Assembly (NCBI GenBank): GCA_003389215.1 | Contig: QQVP01000074.1 | Location: forward strand, 1 to 64,000 | From: Planctomycetota bacterium | Lineage (GTDB): Bacteria; Planctomycetota; Planctomycetia; Pirellulales; UBA7805 | Direction of reading: 5' to 3' | DNA length: 64,000 nucleotides | Shown here: positions 9,305 through 16,857 of the stretch, one piece after another | How the letters are laid out: every line of letters begins with the position of its first letter | Position numbering within the stretch: the first letter of the stretch is position 1 | Translations under genes and position numbers: made by a program | Notes under the pieces: model-generated | What the model saw: only the letters and a program-made list of their open reading frames with translations | What the model was told of the DNA's origin: nothing | Database searches by the model: none

Positions 9305-10741
9305 ATGAATCTGAAATCGCTCTCGTCCCTGCTGCTCACCCTGTTAACGTGCCTCGTCTTCGCCCCGGCAACCTACGCCACCATTGCCGACCTCGAAGAC
9401 ATCCCGCTCTCGCCCAACTCCTTCGACAACGGACATCCCGATGGAGAGAACGTGACCGTCGCGGGCAGCATGCCGCCCGGCGGCTCGTATGTCGACGCCC
9501 ACGTCTCGCACGGGGCCTCGTTCAACGTCGAAGGCGGCGTCGACGCCGGCTTCGGGTTCTTCTTCTGGAGCGGCTGGACCGTCTCCAGCCAGACCGACAC
9601 CACGACGCCCGGCTTCGGCAACCAGTACACCGGATTTGCCGGCTCGGGCAGCGAAGGCTCGGACAACTATGCGATCGGCTTCACCGGTGGCGGGGCAACG
9701 CCCACGATTCAGGTGCCCTCGGGCGAAAAGCCGATTCGACTCGACGTCACCAATACGACCTACGCGGCCCTCTCGATGCTCAACGGCGATGCCTTTGCCA
9801 AGCAGTTCGGCGGTCCCTCGGGCCACGACCCCGACGAGTTCGTGTTGACGATTACCGGCAACAACGGGGCCGGCAGCATCGACGTTCACCTGGCCGACTA
9901 TCGGTTCGCGGACAATCAGCTCGACTACGTACTCGGCACCTGGCTCACGGTCGACATCAGCGACCTGCAGGACGCCACCGAACTGACGTTCGATCTGACC
10001 ACCACCGACGTGGGAACGTTCGGACCCAACACGCCGCTCTACTTCGCGCTGGACAACTTTCGCTCGGTCGGAGTGCTGGGCGACACCGACGGCGACGACG
10101 ACGTCGATGTGACCGACATTCTCACTTCGTTTGCGAACTTCACGGGCCCAAACGTAGCGCCGACGCCGCCGACTTTTGGCCAGAATGTGGCTGATGGCGA
10201 CAACGACGAAGACGAAGACGTCGACGTCACCGACATCCTCAATCAGTTCAACGCCTTCACCGGACCGCTCGACGAGGGCGGCCTCGATTCCCGTATGTCG
10301 GGCCCGGCTGCCGCGGGCGATCCCAGCATTCCCGACCTGATCTACGATGCGGCGACGGGTGAGGTCGTGCTCGATCCGGACGGTTCCTCGATCATCGGCT
10401 ACTCGCTGCAGAACGCGACCAACAGCTTTCTGCCGGGCAATCACACGCCGATTCTCGCCGGCGTGACCACTTCGCTCACATCGCAGTTGGAAGAGGCGGC
10501 CCTGGCGCCGGGCTCGGGGTCGATCGGCTTCGTCTTTCCCACGGGACTGGACCTGGCGGGACTGACGTCGCTGTTGTCGGTCAACCAGGTGAGTCGCTCG
10601 CTGGGCGCCCCGCTGGTGCCGTTCGACCTGGTGGTCCTGAACGGGGGCCCGGCGGTGCCGGAACCGGCGACCTGGCTGCTGGCGGCGGCGGGCCTGGTCG
10701 GGCTTGTCGCAGCCGGACGCCGACGGAAAGGGTGCTATTGA
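9305..10741 (+). CDS. Secreted DUF4465 protein with dockerin-type repeats and PEP-CTERM anchor
   Basis: A 478-aa extracellular protein. Residues 1-26 are a signal peptide ending near ATYA. Residues 27-255 match the DUF4465 fold, with FFFWSGWTVSSQTDTTTPGF, NQYTGFAGSGSEGSDNYAIGF and YALDNFRS-like strands. Two calcium-loop repeats of dockerin type follow at about 259-282 and 297-321 (GDTDGDDDVDVTDIL, DGDNDEDEDVDVTDIL). The C-terminus is VPEPATWLL plus a membrane helix and an RRRK tail, a PEP-CTERM sorting signal. It is the second gene after the B12 riboswitch. As I recall, surface B12-binding BtuH proteins of Bacteroidetes are DUF4465 members, so corrinoid binding is a strong working idea but not shown here. 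Confidence 0.85.
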   Translation: MNLKSLSSLLLTLLTCLVFAPATYATIADLEDIPLSPNSFDNGHPDGENVTVAGSMPPGGSYVDAHVSHGASFNVEGGVDAGFGFFFWSGWTVSSQTDTTTPGFGNQYTGFAGSGSEGSDNYAIGFTGGGATPTIQVPSGEKPIRLDVTNTTYAALSMLNGDAFAKQFGGPSGHDPDEFVLTITGNNGAGSIDVHLADYRFADNQLDYVLGTWLTVDISDLQDATELTFDLTTTDVGTFGPNTPLYFALDNFRSVGVLGDTDGDDDVDVTDILTSFANFTGPNVAPTPPTFGQNVADGDNDEDEDVDVTDILNQFNAFTGPLDEGGLDSRMSGPAAAGDPSIPDLIYDAATGEVVLDPDGSSIIGYSLQNATNSFLPGNHTPILAGVTTSLTSQLEEAALAPGSGSIGFVFPTGLDLAGLTSLLSVNQVSRSLGAPLVPFDLVVLNGGPAVPEPATWLLAAAGLVGLVAAGRRRKGCY

Positions 10742-10842
10742 TGGCTGCTGTTGTTAATGAGCCCTTCGCGGCGGCGGTGATAGCTGCAATGCCGGCCTCC
10801 CGCTGGTCGGCCTGGTTCATTGGCTGCGCAGGGCTCAATAGG
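10734..10842 (-). repeat. Interspersed repeat of about 105 bp, copy 1 (inverted)
   Basis: The reverse complement of this segment matches 53292-53398 almost base for base. It begins ACCTATTGAGCCCTGCGCAG, runs through CCAATGAACCAGGCCGACCA, and ends GGGCTCATTAACAAC then GCAGCCATCAATA. The differences are a 6-7 base patch in the middle and a one-base indel. The copy lies exactly between two converging genes and supplies the stop codons of both (TGA 10739-10741 and TGA 10835-10837). No transposase or long open frame is present. Confidence 0.85.
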
Positions 10843-11698
10843 TCGGCGGAACGGCGCCGCGCACGTCGTCGTCACTCGCTTCGGAAGACGTTGGGCGCTC
10901 TGTAGACGCTGCGTTCTTCCGAGAGTCTGTGAGCTCCGTGCGCTTGAAGCGCACCAGGCGGTAGCCGCTCAGGCGGACGACAAACAACGAGGCCAAACAT
11001 AGAAAGGCGATAAACTCGGCTAGAACATAGAGTTCGATTTCGTCCACATCTCCGAAGAAGATCCCAAGTGCCAAGGCGGCCAGGATTGGGCAGAACACGA
11101 ACACCAATAATCGAGCCAGCAGAAGACCCTTGCTCATCGCCAGCCAGAAGGCTGGCAATGAGATGGGAGCCAAGATCAGGCCAATCGCGATTCCTTCAAA
11201 GATACGTTGAAGGCTGACTTCACCGAGATCGCTGGCCTTTAGAATACCGAGACAGATCGCCACGGCCGTTGTCAACGTCAACATCTGTGTGATCGAAAAC
11301 TGAAACTCCCACGGCCGCACGGCGTGCTGTGCGTTTCGATCGTCAATCACGCGTACGCCGAGCCACTGCAAAGGAAGCAGTGTCCCCACGATCGTTACGC
11401 AACTGGCCAACAACGGCACGGCCCACGGATGGTTCAGCCCCAACATCGACAGTAAAGTGGACCACGCGGCGATTGCGCCGCCGGTAACGACAAGACGTAA
11501 CGCGAAAGAACTACGGCCGAAGCAGAGCCAGATCGACAGTAGATTGATCTGACTCAACGGCAGTGCAATCCCAAACATGAACTCGATGTCTTCTCGAAAA
11601 GATCGCGTACCGAGAAAAGTCCACACGGTGACGTTCGTCAGCACGGTCGCCAGAACCAGCAGCACGATCAGTAGCGGGGGACGCTTCATGGCGGCCAT
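10835..11698 (-). CDS. Multi-pass membrane protein of unknown function
   Basis: About 287 aa with seven or eight hydrophobic helices, beginning MKRPPLLIVLLVLATVLTNVTVWTF. It contains WEFQFSITQMLTLTTAVAICLGI, a variant of the 'FSIRQLL..T..VA' segment that recurs in planctomycete membrane proteins. The polar C-terminal tail (RKNAASTERPTSSEASDDD) is probably cytoplasmic. The start could be either of two methionines three codons apart. The stop codon lies inside the interspersed repeat, so the last residues (PTY) may be donated by the repeat. No enzymatic motif is seen. Confidence 0.65.
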   Translation of the reverse strand: MAAMKRPPLLIVLLVLATVLTNVTVWTFLGTRSFREDIEFMFGIALPLSQINLLSIWLCFGRSSFALRLVVTGGAIAAWSTLLSMLGLNHPWAVPLLASCVTIVGTLLPLQWLGVRVIDDRNAQHAVRPWEFQFSITQMLTLTTAVAICLGILKASDLGEVSLQRIFEGIAIGLILAPISLPAFWLAMSKGLLLARLLVFVFCPILAALALGIFFGDVDEIELYVLAEFIAFLCLASLFVVRLSGYRLVRFKRTELTDSRKNAASTERPTSSEASDDDVRGAVPPTY

Positions 11699-11974
11699 TG
11701 TGGCCGCTGGCGGCAGAACCCCCAAGATCGGATCGACATTCGCGAATCGGTGACCGCTACGGCGACCGCCAAAGGGCCCGGCAACCCGAGGAAGGTGATC
11801 CAGGGCCCGGCCCCGCAGGCCGCTCGCTTGCGCACGCGCAGCGTCGTTGAAAAAACGGCCGTCGTGCGGGAAGATAGGGCGATTGGGGCGGCGGCCGGTC
11901 GACGCACCAGGCAAGCGTACGAGCGGCCCCCTGCCCTGGCAACCTTCCCCCGATCTGTCGAGACCAACACCCTC

Positions 11975-12838
11975 GTGTCGAACTCCTCACTTCAAGAGCT
12001 GCTCTGCTGTTTCGGTCAGCCGGTCGCCGGCAATCCCACGCAATACATGATGGAGAAGGCCTTCGCGGCCGCCGGGCTCGACTGGCGTTATCTCACCTGC
12101 GAGGTCTCGCCCGAGAATCTCGGCGACGCGATGCGCGGGATCAAGGCGATGGGCTTCTACGGCGGCAATATCACCCTGCCCCACAAGGTGGCGGTGATCG
12201 AGTATCTCGACGGTCTGAGCAAGGCAGCCGAGTTGATGGGCGCAGTCAACTGCATCCACTGCGAAGATGCCGACGACGGCTCGCGGCGTTACCTGGGCGA
12301 GAACACCGACGGCAAGGGCTTTGTCGAATCGCTACGCACGGTGACCGAACCGGAGGGAAAGCAGATCGTCGTGCTCGGTGCCGGCGGGGCGGCCCGGGCG
12401 ATCGCGGTCGAGTTGGGCCTCAGCGGTGCGGCCGAGATCACGATCGTCAACCGCGATCCTGGCCGCGGCCAGGACCTGGCCGATCTGCTCGGCCAGCGGG
12501 TCAAGATTTCGTCGATGTTTCTGCCGTGGACCGGCGACTACGAAGTGCCCGAGGGGGTCGAGGTGGTGATCAACGCCACCAGCATCGGCCTGGGCGACGC
12601 CGAGGCACAGGTGCCGCTGGCGCTCGATTCGCTGCGCAGCGAAATGGTGGTCGCCGACGTGATCTTCAATCCGGCCGAGACGTGGCTGTTGCGCGAGGCC
12701 AAGGATCGGGGCTGCACGACGCTCGACGGCCTCGGCATGCTGGTCAACCAGGCGGTGATCGGCTTTCGCACCTGGAGCGGCATCGACCCCGACGCCGCCG
12801 TGATGCGCGAGGCGCTCGAGGAATATCTCGAGATCTAG
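11975..12838 (+). CDS. aroE: Shikimate dehydrogenase (AroE family, atypical substrate motif)
   Basis: A 287-aa protein of the fourth shikimate-pathway step, reducing 3-dehydroshikimate with NADPH. GTG at 11975 fits the family N-terminus (SNSSLQELLCCFGQPVAG); the open frame extends 75 codons upstream but that stretch is not AroE-like. Seen are GNITLPHK with the catalytic lysine, MGAVNCI, ENTDGKGF, the nucleotide-binding VLGAGGAARA, NRD, INATSIGL and DGLGMLVNQA. The usual shikimate-binding SxS (xxPVxHSxSP) is replaced by GQPVAGNPTQ, so binding of the carboxylate must differ. This may be a planctomycete subfamily. It is divergent from the membrane protein gene. Confidence 0.85.
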   Translation: MSNSSLQELLCCFGQPVAGNPTQYMMEKAFAAAGLDWRYLTCEVSPENLGDAMRGIKAMGFYGGNITLPHKVAVIEYLDGLSKAAELMGAVNCIHCEDADDGSRRYLGENTDGKGFVESLRTVTEPEGKQIVVLGAGGAARAIAVELGLSGAAEITIVNRDPGRGQDLADLLGQRVKISSMFLPWTGDYEVPEGVEVVINATSIGLGDAEAQVPLALDSLRSEMVVADVIFNPAETWLLREAKDRGCTTLDGLGMLVNQAVIGFRTWSGIDPDAAVMREALEEYLEI

Positions 12839-12937
12839 TCCGCCATTTTCTTGCCGGCGGCCGTGACGCTTCGCCCCCGGCCGGCAACGAAGCTGTCGAT
12901 TGGACGACTTCGCATTCGCACAGGTGATGGGGCGATC

Positions 12938-13894
12938 ATGGCCGTAACGACATCGCGACGCTGGTGGCGCAAGAAGCGCTACGCCCTTCCCCTGGCACTT
13001 CTGTCGGTGCCGCTAGTTCTCTCGATTCTCTTCGCCGTCAACGGTCTGTTTCTGGCGGCGAACGAGACACCCGTCAGTAATCTCTCACCCGCCGATCTGG
13101 AGGTAGCCCGCGCGGGTGTGCGGCAGCCGGTGCTGAAGGTCGTGGCCTACAACATCGCCAAGGGATTCGCCTACCAGGAGGGAATCTCGTTTGCGGACGA
13201 AGGCGAAGTGCGCGCGCGGATGGATCAGATCGCCGAGTTCCTTCGCGCCGAGCAACCGGACGTCGTGTTTCTCTCCGAGGCACTCTTCGCCTGTGGACCT
13301 TGCCCAGTGAATCAAGTGGAACGGCTGGCCGAAGAGGCAGGACTGCCGCACTGGGTCTTCGGCGAGAACTTCAATTTCGGGCTTCCCTTCTATCGCATCG
13401 TGGGTGGCAACGCGATTCTCTCGCGGTTTCCCATCGAGCCGGTCGCCAATCCGTCGCTGCCCGGGCGGCGACCCTTCTACATCACCAAGAACAACCGCCG
13501 CGTGCTCTGGTGTCGGGCCCACATCAACGGGCGGCCGCTTCTGTTGGCGGCCATTCACAACGACTCGTTCGACCTCGAGAACAACGACGCGCAGATGAAG
13601 GAGATTCTCGCCTACGTCGGCGATCGCGATGCGTTGATGGCCGGCGACTTCAACGCCCGGGCGGACGAACCGCCGATCCGACGGCTGCTGGCGACCGGCA
13701 AGTTCAGCGGTGCGAGCGACGGCCCGTTCACATTCTCGACCGCACGGCCGCACGAGACGATCGATTTCATCTTCGCGCCGGCCTCGTGGCGGCTGCTCGA
13801 ACATCGAGTCGCGGACCTCGACCTATCCGATCACCTGCCCGTCATGTCGGAGTTTCGGCTACCGGTCGATCCGGTGGAGACGCCGGCTGACTGA
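12938..13894 (+). CDS. Membrane-anchored endonuclease/exonuclease/phosphatase (EEP) family protein
   Basis: A 318-aa protein starting MAVTTSRRWWRKKRY followed by one transmembrane helix (ALPLALLSVPLVLSILFAV), so the catalytic domain faces outside the cytoplasm. EEP motifs are present in order: VVAYNIAKGF, PDVVFLSEALF (metal-binding Glu), NAILSRFPI, AAIHNDS, MAGDFNARAD (catalytic Asp/Asn), TIDFIFAP and SDHLPVMSEF (catalytic His). The family covers DNases, sphingomyelinases and phosphoinositide phosphatases; the substrate is unknown. It lies about 100 bases after aroE and converges with the agmatine deiminase gene. A second EEP protein is at 49102. Confidence 0.82.
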   Translation: MAVTTSRRWWRKKRYALPLALLSVPLVLSILFAVNGLFLAANETPVSNLSPADLEVARAGVRQPVLKVVAYNIAKGFAYQEGISFADEGEVRARMDQIAEFLRAEQPDVVFLSEALFACGPCPVNQVERLAEEAGLPHWVFGENFNFGLPFYRIVGGNAILSRFPIEPVANPSLPGRRPFYITKNNRRVLWCRAHINGRPLLLAAIHNDSFDLENNDAQMKEILAYVGDRDALMAGDFNARADEPPIRRLLATGKFSGASDGPFTFSTARPHETIDFIFAPASWRLLEHRVADLDLSDHLPVMSEFRLPVDPVETPAD

Positions 13895-14963
13895 GCGTGA
13901 CGCAGTGGACGCCGCCGAGCCCGCGAACGAGCTGGCGAGAATCGAGCGGATAGATTTCCCGTCCGGGGAACAGGGCCGCCAGCGTTTCTCGTGCCGGGTC
14001 GTCGGCCGGGTCGTGGAATTGCGGTACCACGACGACCCCATTGGCGACGTAGAAGTTGGCGTAACTGGCCGGCAGCCGCGCGCCTCGATGAAGTACCGGT
14101 CGCGGCATCGGCAGCCGTGTCACGTCGAACTTGTTGCCAGAGGCGTCGGTCGCGCCGCGCAGCTGCCGCTCGACCGCGCCGAGCAACGCGAAGTTGTCGT
14201 CGGCACGATCGTCTTCGCAGGCCACCACAACGTGACCAGGCGCCACGAAGCGGGCCAGTTGATCGATGTGGCCGTCGGTGTCGTCGCCCGCGATTCCGGG
14301 CTCGGCCCCGGGCGGCCCGGCCAGCCAGACGACGTGCTGCACGCCGGCGTAGTCGTGCAGCAGCTGCTCGAAGTCCGCCCGATCGAGTGCCGCGTTGCGA
14401 CGCGGTCCGACGAGGCACGCGTCGTTGGCCAGCACGGTGCCCTGCCCGTCCGCGTCGATCGCCCCACCCTCGAGCACGACACCGGGACGACACGATGGCT
14501 GCCCAAGCCGTGTCGCGATCGTCGCGGGCACCGCGTTATCAAGATCGAAGGGCGGATATTTTTGGCCCCAGGCGTTGTATTCCCAATCGACGAGCGTCGC
14601 CGGCGCCGCGTTTGGCGCGACCAAGAACATCGGCCCATAGTCGCGAATCCAGGCGTCGTTGGTCGGCACGTCATGGAGCGAAACGTTACGAACGTGCCCG
14701 ATGCGAGCCTGGGCATCGTCCATGACCTGCGGCGTGCCGGCCAGGATATGGACCGGTTCGTGTGCGGCAAGCAGCTCGACCAGCTCGGTCCAGACGCCCG
14801 GCATCGCGTCGAAGGAACCGGGCCAGGTGTCGCGATTGTGAGGCCAGGCGAGCCAGGTAGCGGCATGCGGCTCCCACTCGGCGGCCAGCCGATAGCCGCG
14901 CCGACCCGGTAGCAATTCGCCATCGGTTCGCTCGGCATCGGATGGGATCGGCGCGCTCGTCAT
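13842..14963 (-). CDS. aguA: Agmatine deiminase (peptidyl-arginine deiminase family)
   Basis: A 373-aa enzyme that turns agmatine into N-carbamoylputrescine. Motifs: WLAWPHNRDTWPG, the substrate aspartate block PTNDAWIRDYGPMF, VDWEYNAWG, LEGGAIDADGQGT, DDTDGHIDQLARF with the active-site His, and the catalytic cysteine near the end in GGVHCVTLSQP. The usual GGGN/GNIHC-type context is slightly altered but the Cys is kept. I start at MTSAPIP; an in-frame ATG at 15017 lies inside a 19-bp tandem repeat and would add 18 residues (MNKGLADN...). It is directly downstream of the amidase for its product. The 3' end overlaps the EEP gene's end by 53 bases, tail to tail. Confidence 0.9.
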   Translation of the reverse strand: MTSAPIPSDAERTDGELLPGRRGYRLAAEWEPHAATWLAWPHNRDTWPGSFDAMPGVWTELVELLAAHEPVHILAGTPQVMDDAQARIGHVRNVSLHDVPTNDAWIRDYGPMFLVAPNAAPATLVDWEYNAWGQKYPPFDLDNAVPATIATRLGQPSCRPGVVLEGGAIDADGQGTVLANDACLVGPRRNAALDRADFEQLLHDYAGVQHVVWLAGPPGAEPGIAGDDTDGHIDQLARFVAPGHVVVACEDDRADDNFALLGAVERQLRGATDASGNKFDVTRLPMPRPVLHRGARLPASYANFYVANGVVVVPQFHDPADDPARETLAALFPGREIYPLDSRQLVRGLGGVHCVTLSQPASPPDRPVAETPT

Positions 14964-15001
14964 GAACCAACCTCCGCTTCGGCCAAACTTTCTGTTGTCA
15001 G

Positions 15002-15077
15002 CCAACCCCTTATTCATCGGCCAGCCCCTTATTCATCGGCCAGCCCCTTATTCATCGGCCAGCCCCTTATTCATCGG
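15002..15077 (-). repeat. Four tandem copies of a 19-bp unit between aguB and aguA
   Basis: The unit CCAGCCCCTTATTCATCGG occurs four times head to tail (15002, 15021, 15040, 15059), with one base change in the first. Read on the coding strand each copy gives AAGGGG, 7 bases, then ATGAATAA, in which a start and a stop codon overlap. The amidase ends on the first TAA. The following copies form octapeptide frames (MNKGLADE), each restarting at the previous stop, and the last ATG runs in frame into the deiminase. Confidence 0.9.
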
Positions 15078-15975
15078 CCAACCAACGTCGCGTCAGACCT
15101 CCGTAGGCGTCGACGCGTCGGTCGCGCAAAAACGGCCAATGGGTTCGAACCACGTCGATCTGGGCCAGATTGCATTCGACGAGCAACGTCTCCTCGCGGT
15201 CGTGGCTGGCCGCGGCCAAGACGCTGCCGGTCGGATCGGCCAGAAACGACCCACCCCAAAACTCGAGTTCGCCTTCGGCGCCCGTCCGATTGACGGCGGC
15301 CACGAACAGACCGTTGGCGATGGCGTGCGACCGCATCATCGTCTGCCAGGCGTCGTGCTGCTGGCTGCCGAACTCGGCCTTCTCGGCCGGATGCCAGCCG
15401 ATGGCGGTCGGATAGATGAGGATCTCGGCCCCCGCGAGCGCGGTCAGTCGGGCCGCTTCCGGGAACCACTGATCCCAGCAGACGCAGATGCCCAGTCGTC
15501 CGAAGCGCGTGGCGACCGCCGCGAATCCCGTATCGCCCGGCGTGAAGTAGAACTTCTCGTAGTAGAGCGGATCGTCGGGAATGTGCATCTTGCGGTAGCG
15601 GCCGGCCAGTGTGCCATCGGCGTCGAGCACGACCGCCGTATTGTGATAGAGCCCGGCGGCCCGTTGTTCGAAGAGCGAGCCAACGACCACGACTCCGTGC
15701 TCCGCCGCGGCGGCCCCCAGTTGCTCGGTCGTGGGACCGGGAATCGACTCGGCCAGCGCGAAGCGGCGATGATCTTCGCTCTGGCAGGGGTACGCCATCG
15801 TGAACAGTTCCGGCAGGCAAACGATCTGCGCGCCGGCGGCAGCCGCCTCGGCAACGCGATCGATCGCCCGGGCCAGGTTCGCATCCGGGTTGTGGGCCGC
15901 GTCGGCGGCGATTGCCGTCTGCACCAGCGCGACGGTAACCGTCTCGGAGTTCGGCGATGGAGAGTCTTCGGCCAT
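15067..15975 (-). CDS. aguB: N-carbamoylputrescine amidase (nitrilase superfamily)
   Basis: A 302-aa nitrilase-fold amidase that hydrolyses N-carbamoylputrescine to putrescine, CO2 and ammonia, completing the agmatine route with the next gene. The catalytic triad is visible: Glu in CLPELFTM, Lys in YRKMHIPDDPLYYEKFYF and Cys in GICVCWDQWFPEAARL. The long PDDPLYYEKFYFTPGD segment and YPTAIGWHP are typical of this subfamily. The start MAEDSPSP was preferred over one 34 codons upstream because the family begins close to VTVALVQTAI. The last codons lie within the 19-bp tandem repeat. Confidence 0.93.
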   Translation of the reverse strand: MAEDSPSPNSETVTVALVQTAIAADAAHNPDANLARAIDRVAEAAAAGAQIVCLPELFTMAYPCQSEDHRRFALAESIPGPTTEQLGAAAAEHGVVVVGSLFEQRAAGLYHNTAVVLDADGTLAGRYRKMHIPDDPLYYEKFYFTPGDTGFAAVATRFGRLGICVCWDQWFPEAARLTALAGAEILIYPTAIGWHPAEKAEFGSQQHDAWQTMMRSHAIANGLFVAAVNRTGAEGELEFWGGSFLADPTGSVLAAASHDREETLLVECNLAQIDVVRTHWPFLRDRRVDAYGGLTRRWLADE

Positions 15976-16121
15976 GACTTCGGCCCGGCTCGGGGCAGTC
16001 CAATCGATCGCGGCTCCAATGGTAGCGGCCAACTCAATCGCAACGCGATTCGCTGCGGCGCGATTGAAGCCAGCCACGCGGCGACTGCCGGCGGTGGCGA
16101 ACTGATGGTAACCTAATCGAG

Positions 16122-16823
16122 ATGCAAACCGAACCAGCCCGCGGACTGTTTATCACCGGCACCAACACCGAAGTGGGCAAGACCTACGTGGCAGCCATGA
16201 TCGCGCGAGCGGCGGTGGCCGCGGGCCATCGCGTGGGCGTCTACAAGCCGGCGGCCAGCGGTTGTCGCCGCGAGGGCGACGAGTTGATTGCCGACGACGC
16301 CGTGACGTTGTGGGAAGCGGCCGGGCGGCCGGGTCGACTGGAAGACGTCTCTCCGCAGCGGTACGTCGCCCCCTTGGCTCCGCACCTGGCGGCGCGGGCC
16401 GAAGGGAAGGAGATCGACCCCGAGCGGCTCCGCACCGGCCTGGAAGCATGGCGGGGCGGTTTCGACCTGGTGATCGTCGAAGGGGCCGGCGGGCTGATGT
16501 CGCCAATGGGTGACGACGACTACAACGCGACGTTGGCCGAGGAGTTCGGTTATCCGTTGATCGTAGTGGCGCCGAACGAGCTGGGAACAATCAATCAGAC
16601 TCTGCAGACCCTCATCACGGCGGTCGCCTTCGGCGACGGACTCGAAGTCGCCGGGGTCGTGCTCAACGGTCTGCGACCCGACGCCAGCGATGAGAGTCAG
16701 GCGAGCAACCGCACCGAGATTGAGCAGCGCTGCGTGCCGCCAATTCTGGCGAGCGTCGACTACGGGGCGACTGAGTTCGAAGCGCCGGTCGATTGGCTGG
16801 CCCTGGCAGGTCGGCCGACGTAG
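16122..16823 (+). CDS. bioD: Dethiobiotin synthetase
   Basis: A 233-aa ATP-dependent carboxylase that closes the ureido ring of dethiobiotin in biotin synthesis. The P-loop GTNTEVGKT lies near the N-terminus, followed by the conserved YKPAASG. Later come LAPHLAA, the VEGAGGLMSP magnesium/substrate motif and APNELGTINQ. Length is normal for BioD. No other biotin gene is adjacent. It is divergent from the putrescine operon and convergent with the GH57 gene. Confidence 0.94.
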   Translation: MQTEPARGLFITGTNTEVGKTYVAAMIARAAVAAGHRVGVYKPAASGCRREGDELIADDAVTLWEAAGRPGRLEDVSPQRYVAPLAPHLAARAEGKEIDPERLRTGLEAWRGGFDLVIVEGAGGLMSPMGDDDYNATLAEEFGYPLIVVAPNELGTINQTLQTLITAVAFGDGLEVAGVVLNGLRPDASDESQASNRTEIEQRCVPPILASVDYGATEFEAPVDWLALAGRPT

Positions 16824-16857
16824 GGCGCGGCATCGATCCCGCGACCAGGGAAGATCC

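Noticed and set aside
15002-15077. CRISPR array
   Set aside because: Units are 19 bp, directly adjacent with no spacers, and form part of coding sequence ends.
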